A stretch of DNA of 64,000 nucleotides from Chionis minor (Eukaryota > Chordata > Aves > Charadriiformes > Chionididae): NCBI GenBank assembly GCA_013398295.1, contig VZSF01006871.1:61264-125263 (forward strand), in the 5' to 3' direction. The notes under the pieces are model-generated. The model ran no database searches. It was not told the origin of the DNA and saw only the letters and a list, made by a program, of their open reading frames with translations. Shown here piece after piece: positions 24,601 to 37,620 of this stretch. The translations under genes and the position numbers were made by a program. Position 1 is the first letter of the stretch, and the number at the start of each line of letters is the position of its first letter.

Positions 24601-27600
24601 ATTTCTAGTATTAATTGATTTTAAGGTTTGTTATTGTTTTAGGGTCTTCAGTGAGACATGACCGGTGACACTAGATTCAGCAGCTACATACTTGTAATAT
24701 AAAAGTCGTTTCCCTTTTTACTGTTTCCCTTTCACACAAGTACAGAGATTTATCCTTTTAATCTTTTATCTTTCAGCTTCTTAAACATAAATAAACCCTG
24801 CACAGAGAGAGGCAGACTCAGTATGGATACCATATTGCACCTATGTAAACTCTGGTGGGAAAGCTTTCTTCCAAAGCTGGTAACAAATACCACCACTGCG
24901 CTCAGGTTGCAAAATGGCACTACCTTACCCATTCCAGTCATCAGGTTCCTTCAAAATTATGAACAGGCATCAGGTGACTTGTCCTCCTCCGAGCAAGCAC
25001 TGTGTTAGGGACAGATGATTCCCCACGTGCCCCAGCCTGGTCACTGCAGTAGAGCAGAAGCAATTTCTCCTGGCTCTTTGATCTGGAACGAAGGGGTGGC
25101 TACTGTTATTGCATGGACTCCTGATCGCCGGGGGAGCAGAGGTGGCGGAGGTTCTCCTAACATAAGACGGAATGGAAGATACTGAAACCTTCTTGACAGG
25201 GTGGGGACTCTGTTCCCTCACAGCTGAGGGCACGCTAACACCACTCTGATGAAAAGCAGCTCACTGGCAGTGCTCTCCTACTGCTCCATGTTCTCCCACC
25301 CAGGGCTTGTTTTCCTGCTGCTCCACCAGTACAATTTCAAACTACGCCTAAAGCTCCAGTGCATGATCAAGACGTGATCTTTGGCCTGCATTACTTCTTG
25401 ATAGAGATGCAGAGGCCTCCTCTTCCCTCCAAAATCACTTGATGTGGCTGTACTTCTGCTTAACGACAGTAATTTTTACTCTTTTCTACATATGTTGAAT
25501 ACCCGTCATGTTTCTTGGACCTTGTGGTACATAACTCAAGAGGCCAAGGGAAGCCTACATTACTTTTTTCAAAAGTGAGCTGTGATTGTTCTGACAGCAA
25601 TATTCTGTACACAGGAGGTCAAACACACCTAAGTCCTAGAGGCAGATGGCCAAATTGTGCTTTTCCTGTGCACAACTTCAAAATACCGGGGTGGTCCAGG
25701 TGATTTTTAATAAACTATGCTTCTCAGGATGGAGGTCTAGATATCTGGGATGCATCTCACTGCTGTATGGGAATTTGTTATCTGGCCTAATATAATTGCA
25801 TTATACTAAATGCATAAGCTTAGCTTTGGGGAAGTACCTAACTGCACACGGGATACTTTAACCTAGGGTAGATGAATCCCAGCCCCAGTGACGTGAAGCC
25901 ATATGTTGGGTAGGCTTTCTGTGAAGCAAGGCCGTAAAGCTTGGGAGACTCCATCTCTTCAAAATCAGCATTTATCTCTAGATTGTTGACTTTTACACAT
26001 AAACAGAAATTTTTTGAGAGCCATCCCTCTGAAAAGCTCTGTAACAGAAAGCTCCAAACACGAGAATTTTAAGTCTTATCATGTTCATGTACAAACTTGT
26101 ATATATAGCTTTTCTTTTAACCAAAGAATGAAAGTGCGGATGAATATGCAGCTTTTTGAAATATTACTTGAAAAGTTATATGAAATAAGTTTTTGAAAGG
26201 GATGGGAGGTATGAATGGCACAGAAATGGAATAGTATCTTTATTATTCAAAGAAGACCAGAAACCTCCTGTGTCTCTTACCTGGTGAAACAATAGAAGAA
26301 ACATACTGATTTAACTTGCTTTCAGGTCAATACAATTTGGATAAGCTTCTCAGAAAAGATCAGAGGAATTTTTCAACATGTAAAAAGCTTAGGCACAATG
26401 ACAGGGGTTATTGCTTTGGTTTTAGCTTTTTCTTCATAGCGGTTAATATTCACATAAACTAAATGTTCAGCCTGTTCATTATAGTTTAGTTCAATCACAT
26501 CATATTGCTTTTACTATTTTATGTGCATTCTCCTAGTCCAAGAGTTTGTCACTGCGTTCATCTCATTAAATATGGGTACTCACTCAGTAAATATGTGTAC
26601 TTCCACTCAGTAAATATGGGTACTTTCAAAAATGATGCCTCAGTTTAGTAACAGATGCTTCTTAAAATATTTAGAATTTTAAAGTGTAAAGAAGCCGTCA
26701 GTAGCATTCTGATTTGTGTATAAATATTTATTTAGCACACGTTCTGGCCAATGTACTGCCCTTGATTTTTGTGCAAAACTTACAGTAACTTCAATGGAAA
26801 TTCTGAGCTTATGACTAGAGAAAAATATGGTTAATTCAGCAACCCAGCTGCTTTTATGTCCCAGAATAGCAAGCAGTGCCTCTAGTGAAGGAGGTGGGGA
26901 AATACGGGAGTTTATGTCATTCGTAGCTTTCTGTTGCTGGGCACACATTTGGGTAACAAGCTCGAGTTAGAGCAGACTCTGGCCTATTCTAATTCTCTTT
27001 GGAGTCTTTTAGCTAGGTTCCTACCAACTGGAGCAGAACAGTGGTATGCACATAAGAGGCCAATGGCCAGTAAAGCTCTAGAAATATTTGCTAGAAATCC
27101 TGTGAGAGGCTGTTATGTGATAAAATTTCATTGGGGCCAAAATATTGATGTGAGATAAGTGTTTGATGGAGGAACATGAGGCCTTCATCACTGACGTGAG
27201 ATTCTAAGGCAAATAATTCCCTTTCTGCAAGTGCTAACGTGAGAAATATTATGGAAAGTTGAGTCTATTTGCAGAATCGTAAAACCAGATTCTCAATCAC
27301 ATATCCTTTCTCACGATATAGAAAAAAATACAGATTGCAGACAAAACTGAAGCATATCTAATATGCAGCATAAAACTTAATCAAGAGAGAACAATTCTAA
27401 GATGCTGAGAGCCAGCTCCAGTCTCCTAAAGCTTTTATCCTTGCCTTTCTCCATATTTTCTAGGCTTTTGGTAGACATTTTCATTACCATGTCAGGATTT
27501 TAAGAGAGGATAAAATGGCAATAAAACAGAATACCTACTGAAAATAGCAAAATCCACACTGGTGTAATACTGAAAAATAATTTATTAACTTTTAATAATT

Positions 27601-30544
27601 TCTTTTACTGAAAAAACCCTTCTACTGTGATATAAACTAAAATATTACACAAGTCATTTTAGCATATTGGCAAATTGGCATTTTTCCTCTGCTAATTGCA
27701 CTAGCATCAGACACGCACTTGGATACCTGAAGGAATTCTTATGAAGATGTTCCCACTACCCAAGTGCTATTATTAAGACCGAGAGTATAAAAATACAAAA
27801 TAAAGTGCACTGCAGCAAATAACATTGCCAAGGTTGCTCTCAATGTCATGAAAAATAATCACATCGCGTTTTGATCTTAAAAATTATGCTCAAATTGAGT
27901 GAGACACTTGAGGTGTCTAGATGGCTTAGCAGATTTCTACTCAGTTTAGTAGGACTCCATTGTCACTAACAGGGATCTCTCCACTCAACTGAATTTTCAG
28001 GATCCTTTTAGAATCAAAATAAAGTTGAAATTGAGGAAATCATCTGCGTTTCTGTAGCTCAACAAGCTACTTTTGCAAACACATACTAAGCCTTAAAATT
28101 TATACTCTTTAAACAATTGCACAAATAAATAATGCAGATTTGCATACCGGAAAGATAGCGTTTTCCTTGATGTCAATAGGAATTGAGTGCCGGGCGTTAG
28201 CAGTACAAATGGAAGACTGCATTCGTAGTTGGTTTCTTTAGATAAGGAACAGAACTTTGCTTTTTTATGTGGCAGTGGTCACATAGTTCTCTGTATTCCT
28301 CTCCTTTGCTGTGCCAGCAAGGCATATTCCAGTGAAGCAGTCACAGGCAAATACAAATACAAATTGGGACGAGGGATGCTGGAAGGATTCCAGCAAAGTG
28401 GAAAAATTTCAGCTGCATATCCAAACTATGTCAGGTGTATAGGAGAATTGAGCCACGTGTTGGCATATCCTGGAAGCAGACCGGATCTGGAATGGCAGAG
28501 TACACAGGTAAAACAACATTGAAAGACCTGTGATCTCAGAGAAGGCATAGTGACACTTTCATGTTAGAACGGCAGTTTGTGAACAAGGAAATAATCAATC
28601 CTACTTGTGAGTGATTTTGTTGGCATAAGGCTGATTTCTCCTTCACTTGCATGGACTTCAAAGATTCACTTTTTAACAGATGCTAAAAAGACAGCGTTTA
28701 ACACCTGCTTGACAGAACTAGTCTTATGAAGAAGTACAATTAATTTGCTCAACCTGGAGAAAATAAGGCATATGAGAGCACAGAAAAGTCACTTCTGTAA
28801 TTTCAATTTTCCTTATGATAACTGCCTCTCAGACACATCTCATCCATAGCTATCAGACCATAAAACTAGGCTATTAAGTTAAAACTTGCACTTTAAAAAT
28901 CCACAAAATCTTGTGCTAGGAATATGAACCGTGACCCCTTTAGTTATTTAGGAGATCTAGGCATTTTCAACATTATTACAAGGGTCCATTAGAAGGACCA
29001 AATCCATAGTCTTTATTGATTTAAGAGTCATCCAGCTGTACTTACCTATGTGTTACTCGAGTGAGCTACTGTTGCAAGATTATGACTTTCAGAGTTTTAC
29101 ATTTATACTAGAAGGCAGCCAGGAAAACTAAGCATTAGATCCAGCATCTCAATTTAAAGCCTAAGCTCTCATTAACTTCAATTAAATTTCTTTTGCGTCT
29201 GTCTCCCGTTTGCCCCACTAACTTTTCTTATTGGTGCTAAGTACAATAGAGCACAGACAAGTGAGAAACTAAACAGTCAGAAGCGGCTATAAAAGCGATT
29301 AAACAGTTTTTCTATGGTTTATGATGGCTTAAGAAAAAGCCGACATATATAGGAATACATATATGCATATTGCAAGTTGCGACTTTCTGCAGACATTGCA
29401 AGGATATACATCAACCAAAATCATGAAGTTATCCATAGCCTTCCTAGATAGAAAACAGACAATGTGATCAGTTAGCACTGTAGTTCCAGTGAACTTAGCA
29501 TGGTATACTTTGTCTTCAAAAAAATCCCTTTTACCTTTTTCTGCTTGTTTTAAAATATTCAACCTTTCTTTTATTCCACACTATATTCACACTTCCAGAA
29601 CCATCTCAAAGCTGAATCCAGGCAGTTTGAGAAGTTCTCTTGGGGGGTGCTCAGTATTAACACAGGAGGACCTACTCTTTTCCTGTTTACAATACACTTT
29701 GGTTCTATATATAGTTTTAAAAAAATCCACTACTTCAGTACTGTGAGATTGTTACTATTAGCCATCAGCTCATTCTAACAAAACCACAGGCAATGTTTCT
29801 GCCACCAAAGATACTCCAAAGATTGATGGCTTGAACTTGCCTTGAAGCGTTATAGAAAATGACTAACATACTAATGAATAACACAAAGTGTTATTGTTAA
29901 CACTGGGAAAACCATTCTAGCTCAAATTCTCAAAGGTACTTGGATAATTTTACTGCTAACTTCAAAAGAGACAGGGTTTCAACCGTAGATTTTTTTTCCC
30001 CCTGACTCTTACAAGCTGCTTTACCCCTTTCTAGCTAGTTTATGCTATAATCCCCCTAAAACTGTGAATTTATACTGACAAAAAACTTTTCATAAAAGGG
30101 TAGAGAGTAGAAACCAGATAAGCAAAGTGACCCTTACTGCCCTTCTGAAATCCCATGGAGCCCAAAGATTACATTAGTTTCCAAATTAATTAGACAGGAA
30201 CACTTCCCACATAAATCTATTCATCCCGGAAAAGGAGCTTTCTGTATTACCTTCCCCTCATTTTAATTAAATTGATACTTTCAAAACATACCAAGTTTAG
30301 TGTTCTCTAACCACTACTCTCAAACATAGAATTTTTAAAATTCCTGTGGCTCCTTACGAAAGATCTTACTCTCTTTAAACATATTTCTATTTTATTTCTA
30401 TAACAAAAATACCCGAAACAAACCCCACTGTTCTAACATGCAAAGTTAGTTATTTTGATACATAGTCTTAAACTTTGCTGTGTACTGAATGTTTTGGAGT
30501 TTTGAAACTCTGGTTTGCACATAAAGTATACAATAAAAGTACAA
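21696..30544. other. AQR-ZNF770 intergenic DNA, no gene recognised
   Basis: AT-rich DNA from the AQR promoter to the probable ZNF770 3' end. I see only a short tandem repeat at 26562-26625 and isolated phrases resembling old amniote repeats (about 27.93-28.02 kb and 28.14-28.20 kb). Open frames up to 97 codons (28229-28522) have no recognisable domain and lack splice or homology support. Confidence 0.55.
26562..26625 (+). repeat. Three-copy tandem repeat, about 21-bp unit
   Basis: CTCA(T/G)TAAATATG(G/T)GTACT is repeated three times with one or two changes per copy and small spacing changes, in intergenic DNA. Confidence 0.75.
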
Positions 30545-32236
30545 TATAAATAAAATAGTTTATTACAAGTATTTTAAAAGAGTTCTACAATACACTTTCA
30601 AAACATTTTACACAGTATTCTGTCTTTCAATATGAAACAATTCACATTGGGAGAAAAAAATCTCAATATATAACTAGAGTCATTTTTACCATACTGAATT
30701 CATCTGTCATACAAAAATCATAGTAACCACAGACTGTTTCTCAGGAACTTTCCTGGTTTTATTCTCTCTGAAAACGGCAAAGAATAATATTTATGAAAAT
30801 AAAATAAAAACTTCCTTCACTTCATTTACCCCAGATACTACAAAGTTTATACCACAGCAAGACCTAGATAAATCACTTCAAAACTTAAAAAAAATATCAA
30901 AAACATTTTACTTAAATAAATACAAATCTATTTAAATAGTGAAAAAATGCCACATGTTACAGATATGTTAATTTAGAAATAGAATTTAAAAATTCAGGTT
31001 TCAACTATTCAGAAGTTGCATAACAAAGGAAAATATCCTAAAAGGTAGTTTTTTCGGAGGAAAAAGAAAAGAAACGAACTTCCTTCTTGTTCATAATGAG
31101 TAAAGCTCCACTGCACTTACACTTTTTGCCAGCCCCACAGGCACAATGGGCAAAGCTCTCTACTTACCAGAAAGTATAACTACAGATTCTATTAATACAA
31201 AATCAGAATTATTTCATTTGAGCTAAAAGTCATTTTCAGTCTCTTGTTATTTAATGTAACAAGAATATGACTTTCCAACAAAAGTGCTCTGAGTTATTAT
31301 CACATCTTAGAGAACATTTCTTTTACTGGTGCAATATGTACGCTAGAAGGAAAGGAGACTGGAACAGGCAGTAAGCCCATCTGTAATATTAATGATAATT
31401 TCTTGTCCTCTCTTCTTGCAGCAAAATAGTTCATTATTATATGAATTGGCTAAAAGCGCTGGAAGAGGCAAGGGATATACAAAGAAGTGGAGATAATGAA
31501 GTGGTGAAATGGATTAATTGATTATAAACCCTGCTACTTTAACTTTGTCTACTTATATTTTCTCATAAAAAGAGTAAAGGTCCAATTCCTCATCCATAGA
31601 ACTCCAAGCACATTACAAATCAGTTACATTTTTTCTATTAACTGTTCTATAATGCCACATCAACATTTTTTCCTCATTAAACTTCCCTTTCTCCTTTTTC
31701 TACTTCCTTCTTTTTTGCATCTTTTACCTAAAAATAACCATTTTTTAAAAAAAAAAAGTATTAAATAAATACAGCAAACGTCCTTTGTTTGCAACATACA
31801 CAGAGCCAGAAGAAAGTAAAGGACCGTTTTTTTCACGTATTCTGAAAATTACCTTTTTATCTTTACTTTTTTGATGGTTCTCATTGGACAGCATAACGTC
31901 ATAAAATACTATATGGGAAAAGGCATAACTTAAAATATCTGATTCATGGAGCACTGCAGATTGCTGCAACACTATTAATACAGTAAGCATGTGTATTTAT
32001 AAATTAAGTTAGGAAAAGATGCAAAGTGGCTTTTTTGTTGCATGGGTTTTTTTGTTTTGTTTTAAACATCTTCTCACATTCATCACAAATTATATCAAGT
32101 AGACAGTTCTGAAGACAGTAAATTAACTCTTCACCAGGTCATCTCCATAACAAAAGATAACCCCCTTCAGTCAATTGTTCGGTCTAACATCTAAGCCTTT
32201 CAATAATTGTGCAACCACAAATTTTAATATATGATT
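30545..32236 (-). other. Probable 3' UTR of ZNF770
   Basis: About 1.7 kb of AT-rich, non-coding sequence follows the ZNF770 stop on the minus strand, with many ATTTA pentamers. A good AATAAA on the minus strand is at 30559-30564, with cleavage expected 10-30 nt further on. Earlier signals exist (for example near 30757), so alternative ends are possible. The extent is inferred, not shown. Confidence 0.45.
30559..30564 (-). terminator. Candidate distal polyadenylation signal of ZNF770 (AATAAA)
   Basis: Canonical hexamer on the gene strand, about 1.67 kb after the stop codon. Chosen as the most downstream clear hexamer in the AT-rich stretch before the sequence character changes. Confidence 0.35.
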
Positions 32237-34420
32237 TCATAGGACATTATTCAGTTTTGATAAAAACAATATACTCTCTGGTTGTTGCTCAGTGGGACTC
32301 AGCTTTAAGCTCTCTTTAAAGTGAATAAGGTGGTGTCTTTTCAAATGCGGGGCCTGTCTGAAATTTTTACCACAAACTAAACATTCAAATGGCTTCTGTC
32401 CAGCATGCATTAGGTAATGTCTTTCAAGCTTAGAAGGTGATTTAAAAGTTTTAAAGCAGATACTGCACTGATACAATTTGTTAACAACTTCCCTTTTTTC
32501 AGTACCTTCAGAAAAATCACGACAATAGCTGTAGCAGCTTTGCTCTCTTTCCAACAATTTACTACACAAATATGGCTGTGCATTTCTACTGCTGGTGTCA
32601 AGAACAAAGTCCCCTGACTCAATTTCAACTTTGATTTCAGCTGCTTGGTTTGACTGAATCAGCTCAAATTCCTGAAAGCCAGATGCCCGTGAAGGTGTTT
32701 GAGAATAACCCACAGGCTGAGAAGACTTAAATTCAATGTGATCTCCCTGATGATTGAAAAGTTTGTTCAGGTTTTCAAATTCTACCTGGCAAACGGAGCT
32801 TTTATAGGGTCTCTTTTCAGTATGGGTGAGCTGATGTCTTTTTAAGTGAGCTGACTGTCTAAATGTCTTCCCACAAACATTACAGCCAAAGGGCTTCTGT
32901 CCCGTGTGTATAAGATAATGTCTTTGAAGTTTGGATGAAGACGGAAAGATTTTTTCACATCTGTCACATTTACACACTTTGTGTCTGTTATATATATTTT
33001 TAGCAGAAGCTGAAAAAGCACAGTGAAGTACTTCTGGATTATCAAAGAAGCCATCATCTGATGAACCATAAAAAGCGTCATCTTTATTAGGCAGTGAATC
33101 ATCGATATTTAACGCGTTTTCACCAGTGAGCATACCTTTTAAATTAATTCCGAAGTCATGAGGTTGTGGGTGCTCTTGCCTAGGTAATGGCACAGCAAAC
33201 ATTCTTTTCATCCGATTACTAAGTGCCTTGTGCATGTCAAGCTTGCTATGGCAATCCTTGAAAGCTTTAGTGGAAGCACGCTCATCAGAACGCTGATCTC
33301 TAGCTGCAACCAGGTCAGGACTTTTAAAGTGACCTGATTTTATTTTTTTTCTGTCAGTCAGAGAAAAATCTGTTGCCTTTCCTCCAGTACGCTTCAGCTT
33401 CACAAGGATCTTATTTTTCCTGCTGACTGCGTGGCTGCATGCTGTTGTACCATTATTTGAACTTTTGCCATCTCTCAAATAACAACATTTGTGCAAATTT
33501 AGAACCTGCTCCGTTTCAAAACACTGCTCGCATGCTGGGCACTGAAAGGGTACGATGTAAATCGAGTGAACATCGTGTAAGTCGTTCTCCTGTGACTCGC
33601 AGGTGTCAGAATTCTCAAAATTATCCCTCTTTCCTTCCAACAGGTTCTGTGGTCTGGGATATTTAAGAGTCTTTGCTTTGTATAAAATATTGGGGAAGGT
33701 TTTATTTCTGGCATGGAGCTGTTTGTGCTTCATGAGTTTGCTCTGTATTTTAAACCTCTTCTGACAAAAGCAGCACTGAAAAGGCCTTTCTTCTGTGTGT
33801 GTGAGCTGATGGATTTTCAAGTGTGTTGACTGTCTGAAAGATTTACCGCATGAAGAACACTTAAAAGGTTTCTGGCCAGTGTGAATAAGGAAGTGTCTTT
33901 CTAGCTTAGATCTTGATGGAAATGTCTTGTTACACGATTCACAGGCATGAGTTTTCTTTCTCCTTCTGGCACCATGTAGATGATCTGCCTTCAGGCACTG
34001 ATGCAGCATCCACCTCTCTTCAGTTGTAAAAGATTTACAGCACATAGAACATCGAAATATGCTGTAAGTGACCCTGTCTTGCTCAAAATTCACAGAGTTT
34101 TCTGCTTGCTTGGTATCACTCTGATAATTTTCATTATGAAGCTGCTGATGCTTTAAGAATGTGATTAAGTTTTTGAAGTTTCTGTGACAAATGATACACT
34201 TAAAAGGCAGATTATGGGTTAACTGATGCCTCTCCAGGTGGACTAGCTGCCTAAATGTTTTATGGCATACATGACATTCAAATGGCTTTTGACCAGTATG
34301 TATCAGATAATGCCTAGCTAATTTTGATGGAGTTTCAAACTGTTTATAGCAAATGTCACAAATATACGGCTTTTTCTTGGGCATCCTGTCAGCTGTTACA
34401 CACTGCTGAACTTTTAACAT
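32237..34420 (-). CDS. ZNF770: ZNF770, C2H2 zinc-finger protein, complete 727-codon single exon
   Basis: A presumed nuclear DNA-binding protein. Ten canonical C2H2 fingers lie at about residues 19-41, 47-69, 73-95, 158-180, 186-208, 214-236, 483-505, 511-533, 650-672 and 678-700. Three decayed ones lie at 122-142 (CCHC-like), 292-312 (second His replaced by Cys) and 539-561 (first Cys lost, SSVC). There is no KRAB, SCAN or BTB domain. Long linkers, including about 313-482, separate finger groups. IKVE at 596-599 fits a SUMO site. The start at 34418-34420 is the first ATG after an in-frame TAG (34445-34447), with A at -3; Met13 is an alternative. Order of fingers, the N-terminal MLKVQQCV and the position beside AQR identify ZNF770. 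The whole reading frame is in one exon with no disruption. Confidence 0.95.
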   Translation of the reverse strand: MLKVQQCVTADRMPKKKPYICDICYKQFETPSKLARHYLIHTGQKPFECHVCHKTFRQLVHLERHQLTHNLPFKCIICHRNFKNLITFLKHQQLHNENYQSDTKQAENSVNFEQDRVTYSIFRCSMCCKSFTTEERWMLHQCLKADHLHGARRRKKTHACESCNKTFPSRSKLERHFLIHTGQKPFKCSSCGKSFRQSTHLKIHQLTHTEERPFQCCFCQKRFKIQSKLMKHKQLHARNKTFPNILYKAKTLKYPRPQNLLEGKRDNFENSDTCESQENDLHDVHSIYIVPFQCPACEQCFETEQVLNLHKCCYLRDGKSSNNGTTACSHAVSRKNKILVKLKRTGGKATDFSLTDRKKIKSGHFKSPDLVAARDQRSDERASTKAFKDCHSKLDMHKALSNRMKRMFAVPLPRQEHPQPHDFGINLKGMLTGENALNIDDSLPNKDDAFYGSSDDGFFDNPEVLHCAFSASAKNIYNRHKVCKCDRCEKIFPSSSKLQRHYLIHTGQKPFGCNVCGKTFRQSAHLKRHQLTHTEKRPYKSSVCQVEFENLNKLFNHQGDHIEFKSSQPVGYSQTPSRASGFQEFELIQSNQAAEIKVEIESGDFVLDTSSRNAQPYLCSKLLEREQSCYSYCRDFSEGTEKREVVNKLYQCSICFKTFKSPSKLERHYLMHAGQKPFECLVCGKNFRQAPHLKRHHLIHFKESLKLSPTEQQPESILFLSKLNNVL

Positions 34421-34562
34421 TTTTAAAAAGCAATTACACCTTGCCTACTGTTAGTTTCTTCAGATAGGTATTTCAAGTGAAATCATCAATTGCACACTAA
34501 GATGGAAGGCTGAAGAAGCAGCAAATTTTCTTAGGAGAGATATTCTTAAATCCCACAGGTCC
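34421..34562 (-). other. ZNF770 5' UTR part of the coding exon, with splice acceptor
   Basis: On the minus strand CTCTCTTTCTTATTTTAG ends at 34563, a strong acceptor 142 nt before the start codon. The 5' leader therefore probably joins a non-coding first exon in the CpG island at about 39 kb, and 34563 to about 38.6 kb is the intron. The partner donor is not certain; GTGAGG at 38622-38627 and GTAACA at 38687-38692 are candidates. Confidence 0.55.
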
Positions 34563-35315
34563 CTAAAATAAGAAAGAGAGTATTATTTTAGCCTATATTA
34601 ATACATAATTGCCTAAGTTTGTCTCGCTTTCTACCTAAGACACCAAAAGCATCTAGATTAGAATATGCCTGATTTATCTTAAAATGCTTTCCTCGTAACA
34701 GACTAATCTCTCGTTATATGATACAGAAAAACTAGACTACTTTCCCGAAGAAACAAACAAGTTTAAGTCATCTGTGCTGCAACACAGATGTTTAGTCCTG
34801 CACGTTACTTCCAAATAATATATAGTTCAGCTACATTATGATATATAGGTCATATACAAATAAAGCACATTCTTTAAAAAAAATCCACAAAAACTTACTG
34901 TAATAAATTTCTCCCCTACAGCAGTAATTTTAACTTGCATATATAGTATTTATGATGAGGAGAGAAAGAGAGAACAACTAGGGATTCTTGGGCTTCAGAA
35001 AAAAATAAAAGCGAATACAATGTTAGTGAGAAGTTAAAGTTAACAGTACATTGAAACGAAGCACAACGTTACTATCCATGTTTCTGTATCTTATTAACCC
35101 TATTCAGAAGAAACAGTAGTGTAATCATTTTTGCTTTATCTCAAAGTGGCAAACACCAGAACCAACCAGCAAGAGCAACACCCTAACCATAAACTATGAC
35201 CAGAAAGAGGATAACCTCGGACACAAGGATTAACACAGGCTACATTCACTATCTTACCACAGAGCTAGATTATCAGAGCTGTGATATCCAGCCATGCGTA
35301 TGCTCTGAAGTCCAA

Positions 35316-35440
35316 CTCAAGACCAGGTTGGATGGGGCTTTGAGCAACCAGGTCTAGTGGGAGGTGTCCCTGCCCATGGCAGAGGGGTTGGAACTAGATG
35401 ATCTTTAAGGTACCCTCCAACTTAAACCATTCTATGATTT
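35316..35440 (+). mobile_element. CR1 LINE 3'-end fragment
   Basis: Contains AGGTTGGATGGGGCTTTGAG, then GGAACTAGATGATCTTTAAG and the terminal CCATTCTATGATTT. It is 5' truncated to about 125 bp, inside the inferred ZNF770 intron, opposite to that gene. Confidence 0.92.
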
Positions 35441-35650
35441 TTAAGTCGCTACAAATATATTGTTATCATAATTCATTATAATGAATATTTTAGTCTAAAC
35501 CAAAATCATGACACACTCAGTTTTAGTTTTCCTTGAATTTTAACAAAGAAACACACTTGGGCCAGCTACTGTGTCTCAGCTAAGGCATAATGACTTGCAA
35601 ACAAGAAACAGTAACTTCCCAAGTACCTGAGCACATGAAAAGTGCCAGAA

Positions 35651-35900
35651 TATTCATAGGAACACCTAGAAGGGACCTCAAGCAACTATTTAGTCCAAGC
35701 CTTCCACTGTGAAGCCAACTCCCATCTAGACAGCCTCCAAAGTGGTCCTAACAACTTCCACTGGAAAAGGTCCTGTAACCTCAGCAGGGTTCCCACTCCA
35801 ATGCATCGCCCACTCATGAAGTTTTTCCCCACACTCAGCTGAGCCTTTCTTTTCTACAAAGTTATTTTCATTGTCCTTTCCCCTGTGAACCTGGAAAATG
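35651..35900 (-). mobile_element. Old, diverged CR1 fragment
   Basis: Read on the minus strand it follows the CR1 3' region: a counterpart of the AAGGGACCT block, a run of Cys-poor 3' ORF2 sequence and a Cys/Pro-rich GTTTTTCCCC block. Many substitutions and no intact terminal repeat; the boundaries are approximate. Confidence 0.65.
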
Positions 35901-37620
35901 ACTAAAAAGTGTTCTCTGTCACAACTTTATGTACTGAAAGTCTCTTCTCTCTCTTTTTTTTTTTTCTCCAGTCTTCCACCCCAAGTTTTGAGTTTAGGTC
36001 TACTTGAAAAAAAAAAAAAAAAGAGAAAATCCTGATTGGTCTTTTTAATTATCTCTGGACTAATTTCAATTGGTCATATCCTTCCTAAATTGTTGCATCT
36101 AAGACAGATTAAGTATTTCAGTCCAAAACAGAATAAACACATCTCTTATGGTATTACCTATATGCCCATATAAAAAAGCAAAGGGATGGAGGGAGCAAAC
36201 TTTAAAGCAACAGCATAATAGTTGCAACTTGTAATACTTGTAACTTTGAGATACACAATGCATTTGTACTAACTATAATTTGTGGTATTTTGGTACTACA
36301 ACTCACAAGTTGTATATTTTTTCTACATACCAGCAGAATAAAAATTAATTTATTCAGTGTCTCCAAAAGCCTTGTCTCTTCACAAAGAGTTAATAACCCT
36401 AGTTTTTAAGAATTCAGAAATTCCTAGACTCGTGAAGAGTCCTTTCAAAGTCATTACAAAGAATAAAAGCCTACTACAATTTAGGGAAAGTTATAGTGAT
36501 ATATGCACAAAAGACTGAAAATACCTGGTGAATCAATTAAGCTTAATGGAAAGAAACCTGGTCATCTGGTAGGATCGTTCCACCTCTATTAGATAAGGTC
36601 CTATATAATTGTAGGCCTTATTAAATAACATTTAGATGTATGCCTTCAATGCAGTTTGTCACGACACTGAGAAGTTACCTAATCTCACTGAAATCATTCA
36701 GGATAGGACTTACCAATGCTTTGAAGCAGTTGATAAAGTCAACTTTTCCTTTCCTATTCTCTTTCCCTGTAGAATTTTAACAGCTATTCAGTTTCAGTCT
36801 TCTTTTGAAGATGCAAGAAAACACCACACTCTTGGGAGACCCCCTTTTGCTCCAAGTTGTTGTCACATCATGTGAAGGTAGGGAGTTTAGAGAGAGTAAG
36901 TGTGTGACACCAAATGCTTTCTAGTTTGTGCTCCCATGAAGTCAGAAACAGGTAGGCTGAGAAAAGGAGAAAAGCTTCTCTGCTATGCTGGAAGTTTCTG
37001 TACAGCTCAAGGCAGCCTCCATTAGCAGGGAAGGAAAGCCTCCTGAGAAAGAACTGTAAAGACTGATGAATTTTAGTTAACATACTGTCATACAGATCTA
37101 ATTTACACATCAGGAAAGTGCTCAAACAGTACAGTGACACGCAAAGAAAAAAAAAATCCAAAGTAAGAGACAGCTGTGGCATATTACACATGGGATTTTG
37201 CATTTAGCTTATAAATTTTTTAAATATTCTATCTAGTGAATGAGGAAAATGGTCTGTAGTACAAGGTGTCAAAAGCCAAATAGAGCTTTTTTGCTGTGAT
37301 CTTCTTGCCCTGTGAAAGACTAAAGGCTCAGATGAGGTAAACTTAAGGGATGCAGGAGAAGGAGAAAAGAGCTAAGATAGGCATTACTCTGTGGCCCGAA
37401 TATATTTTCAAATCCTATTTACAGACTTCTCGACATCTATTTCAGGGTGCTCTGTGCCTTGCACATTTAAGTAATAAACACACTACTGCTAAAAATCAAA
37501 GAGCAAAAGGCAAGCTTGGAATTTTGTCTCCTGCCAGCCTTAGAAGTACAAAGGCTTGTCCTTATTAGAGGAAGAAAACGTACTTCCCTATGTGATAAGG
37601 ATTTAGTTTGTGGCATAGGT

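Noticed and set aside
28229..28522. 97-codon plus-strand frame in the AQR-ZNF770 gap
   Set aside because: No domain, no splice context and a length that occurs by chance in a 9-kb intergenic stretch.
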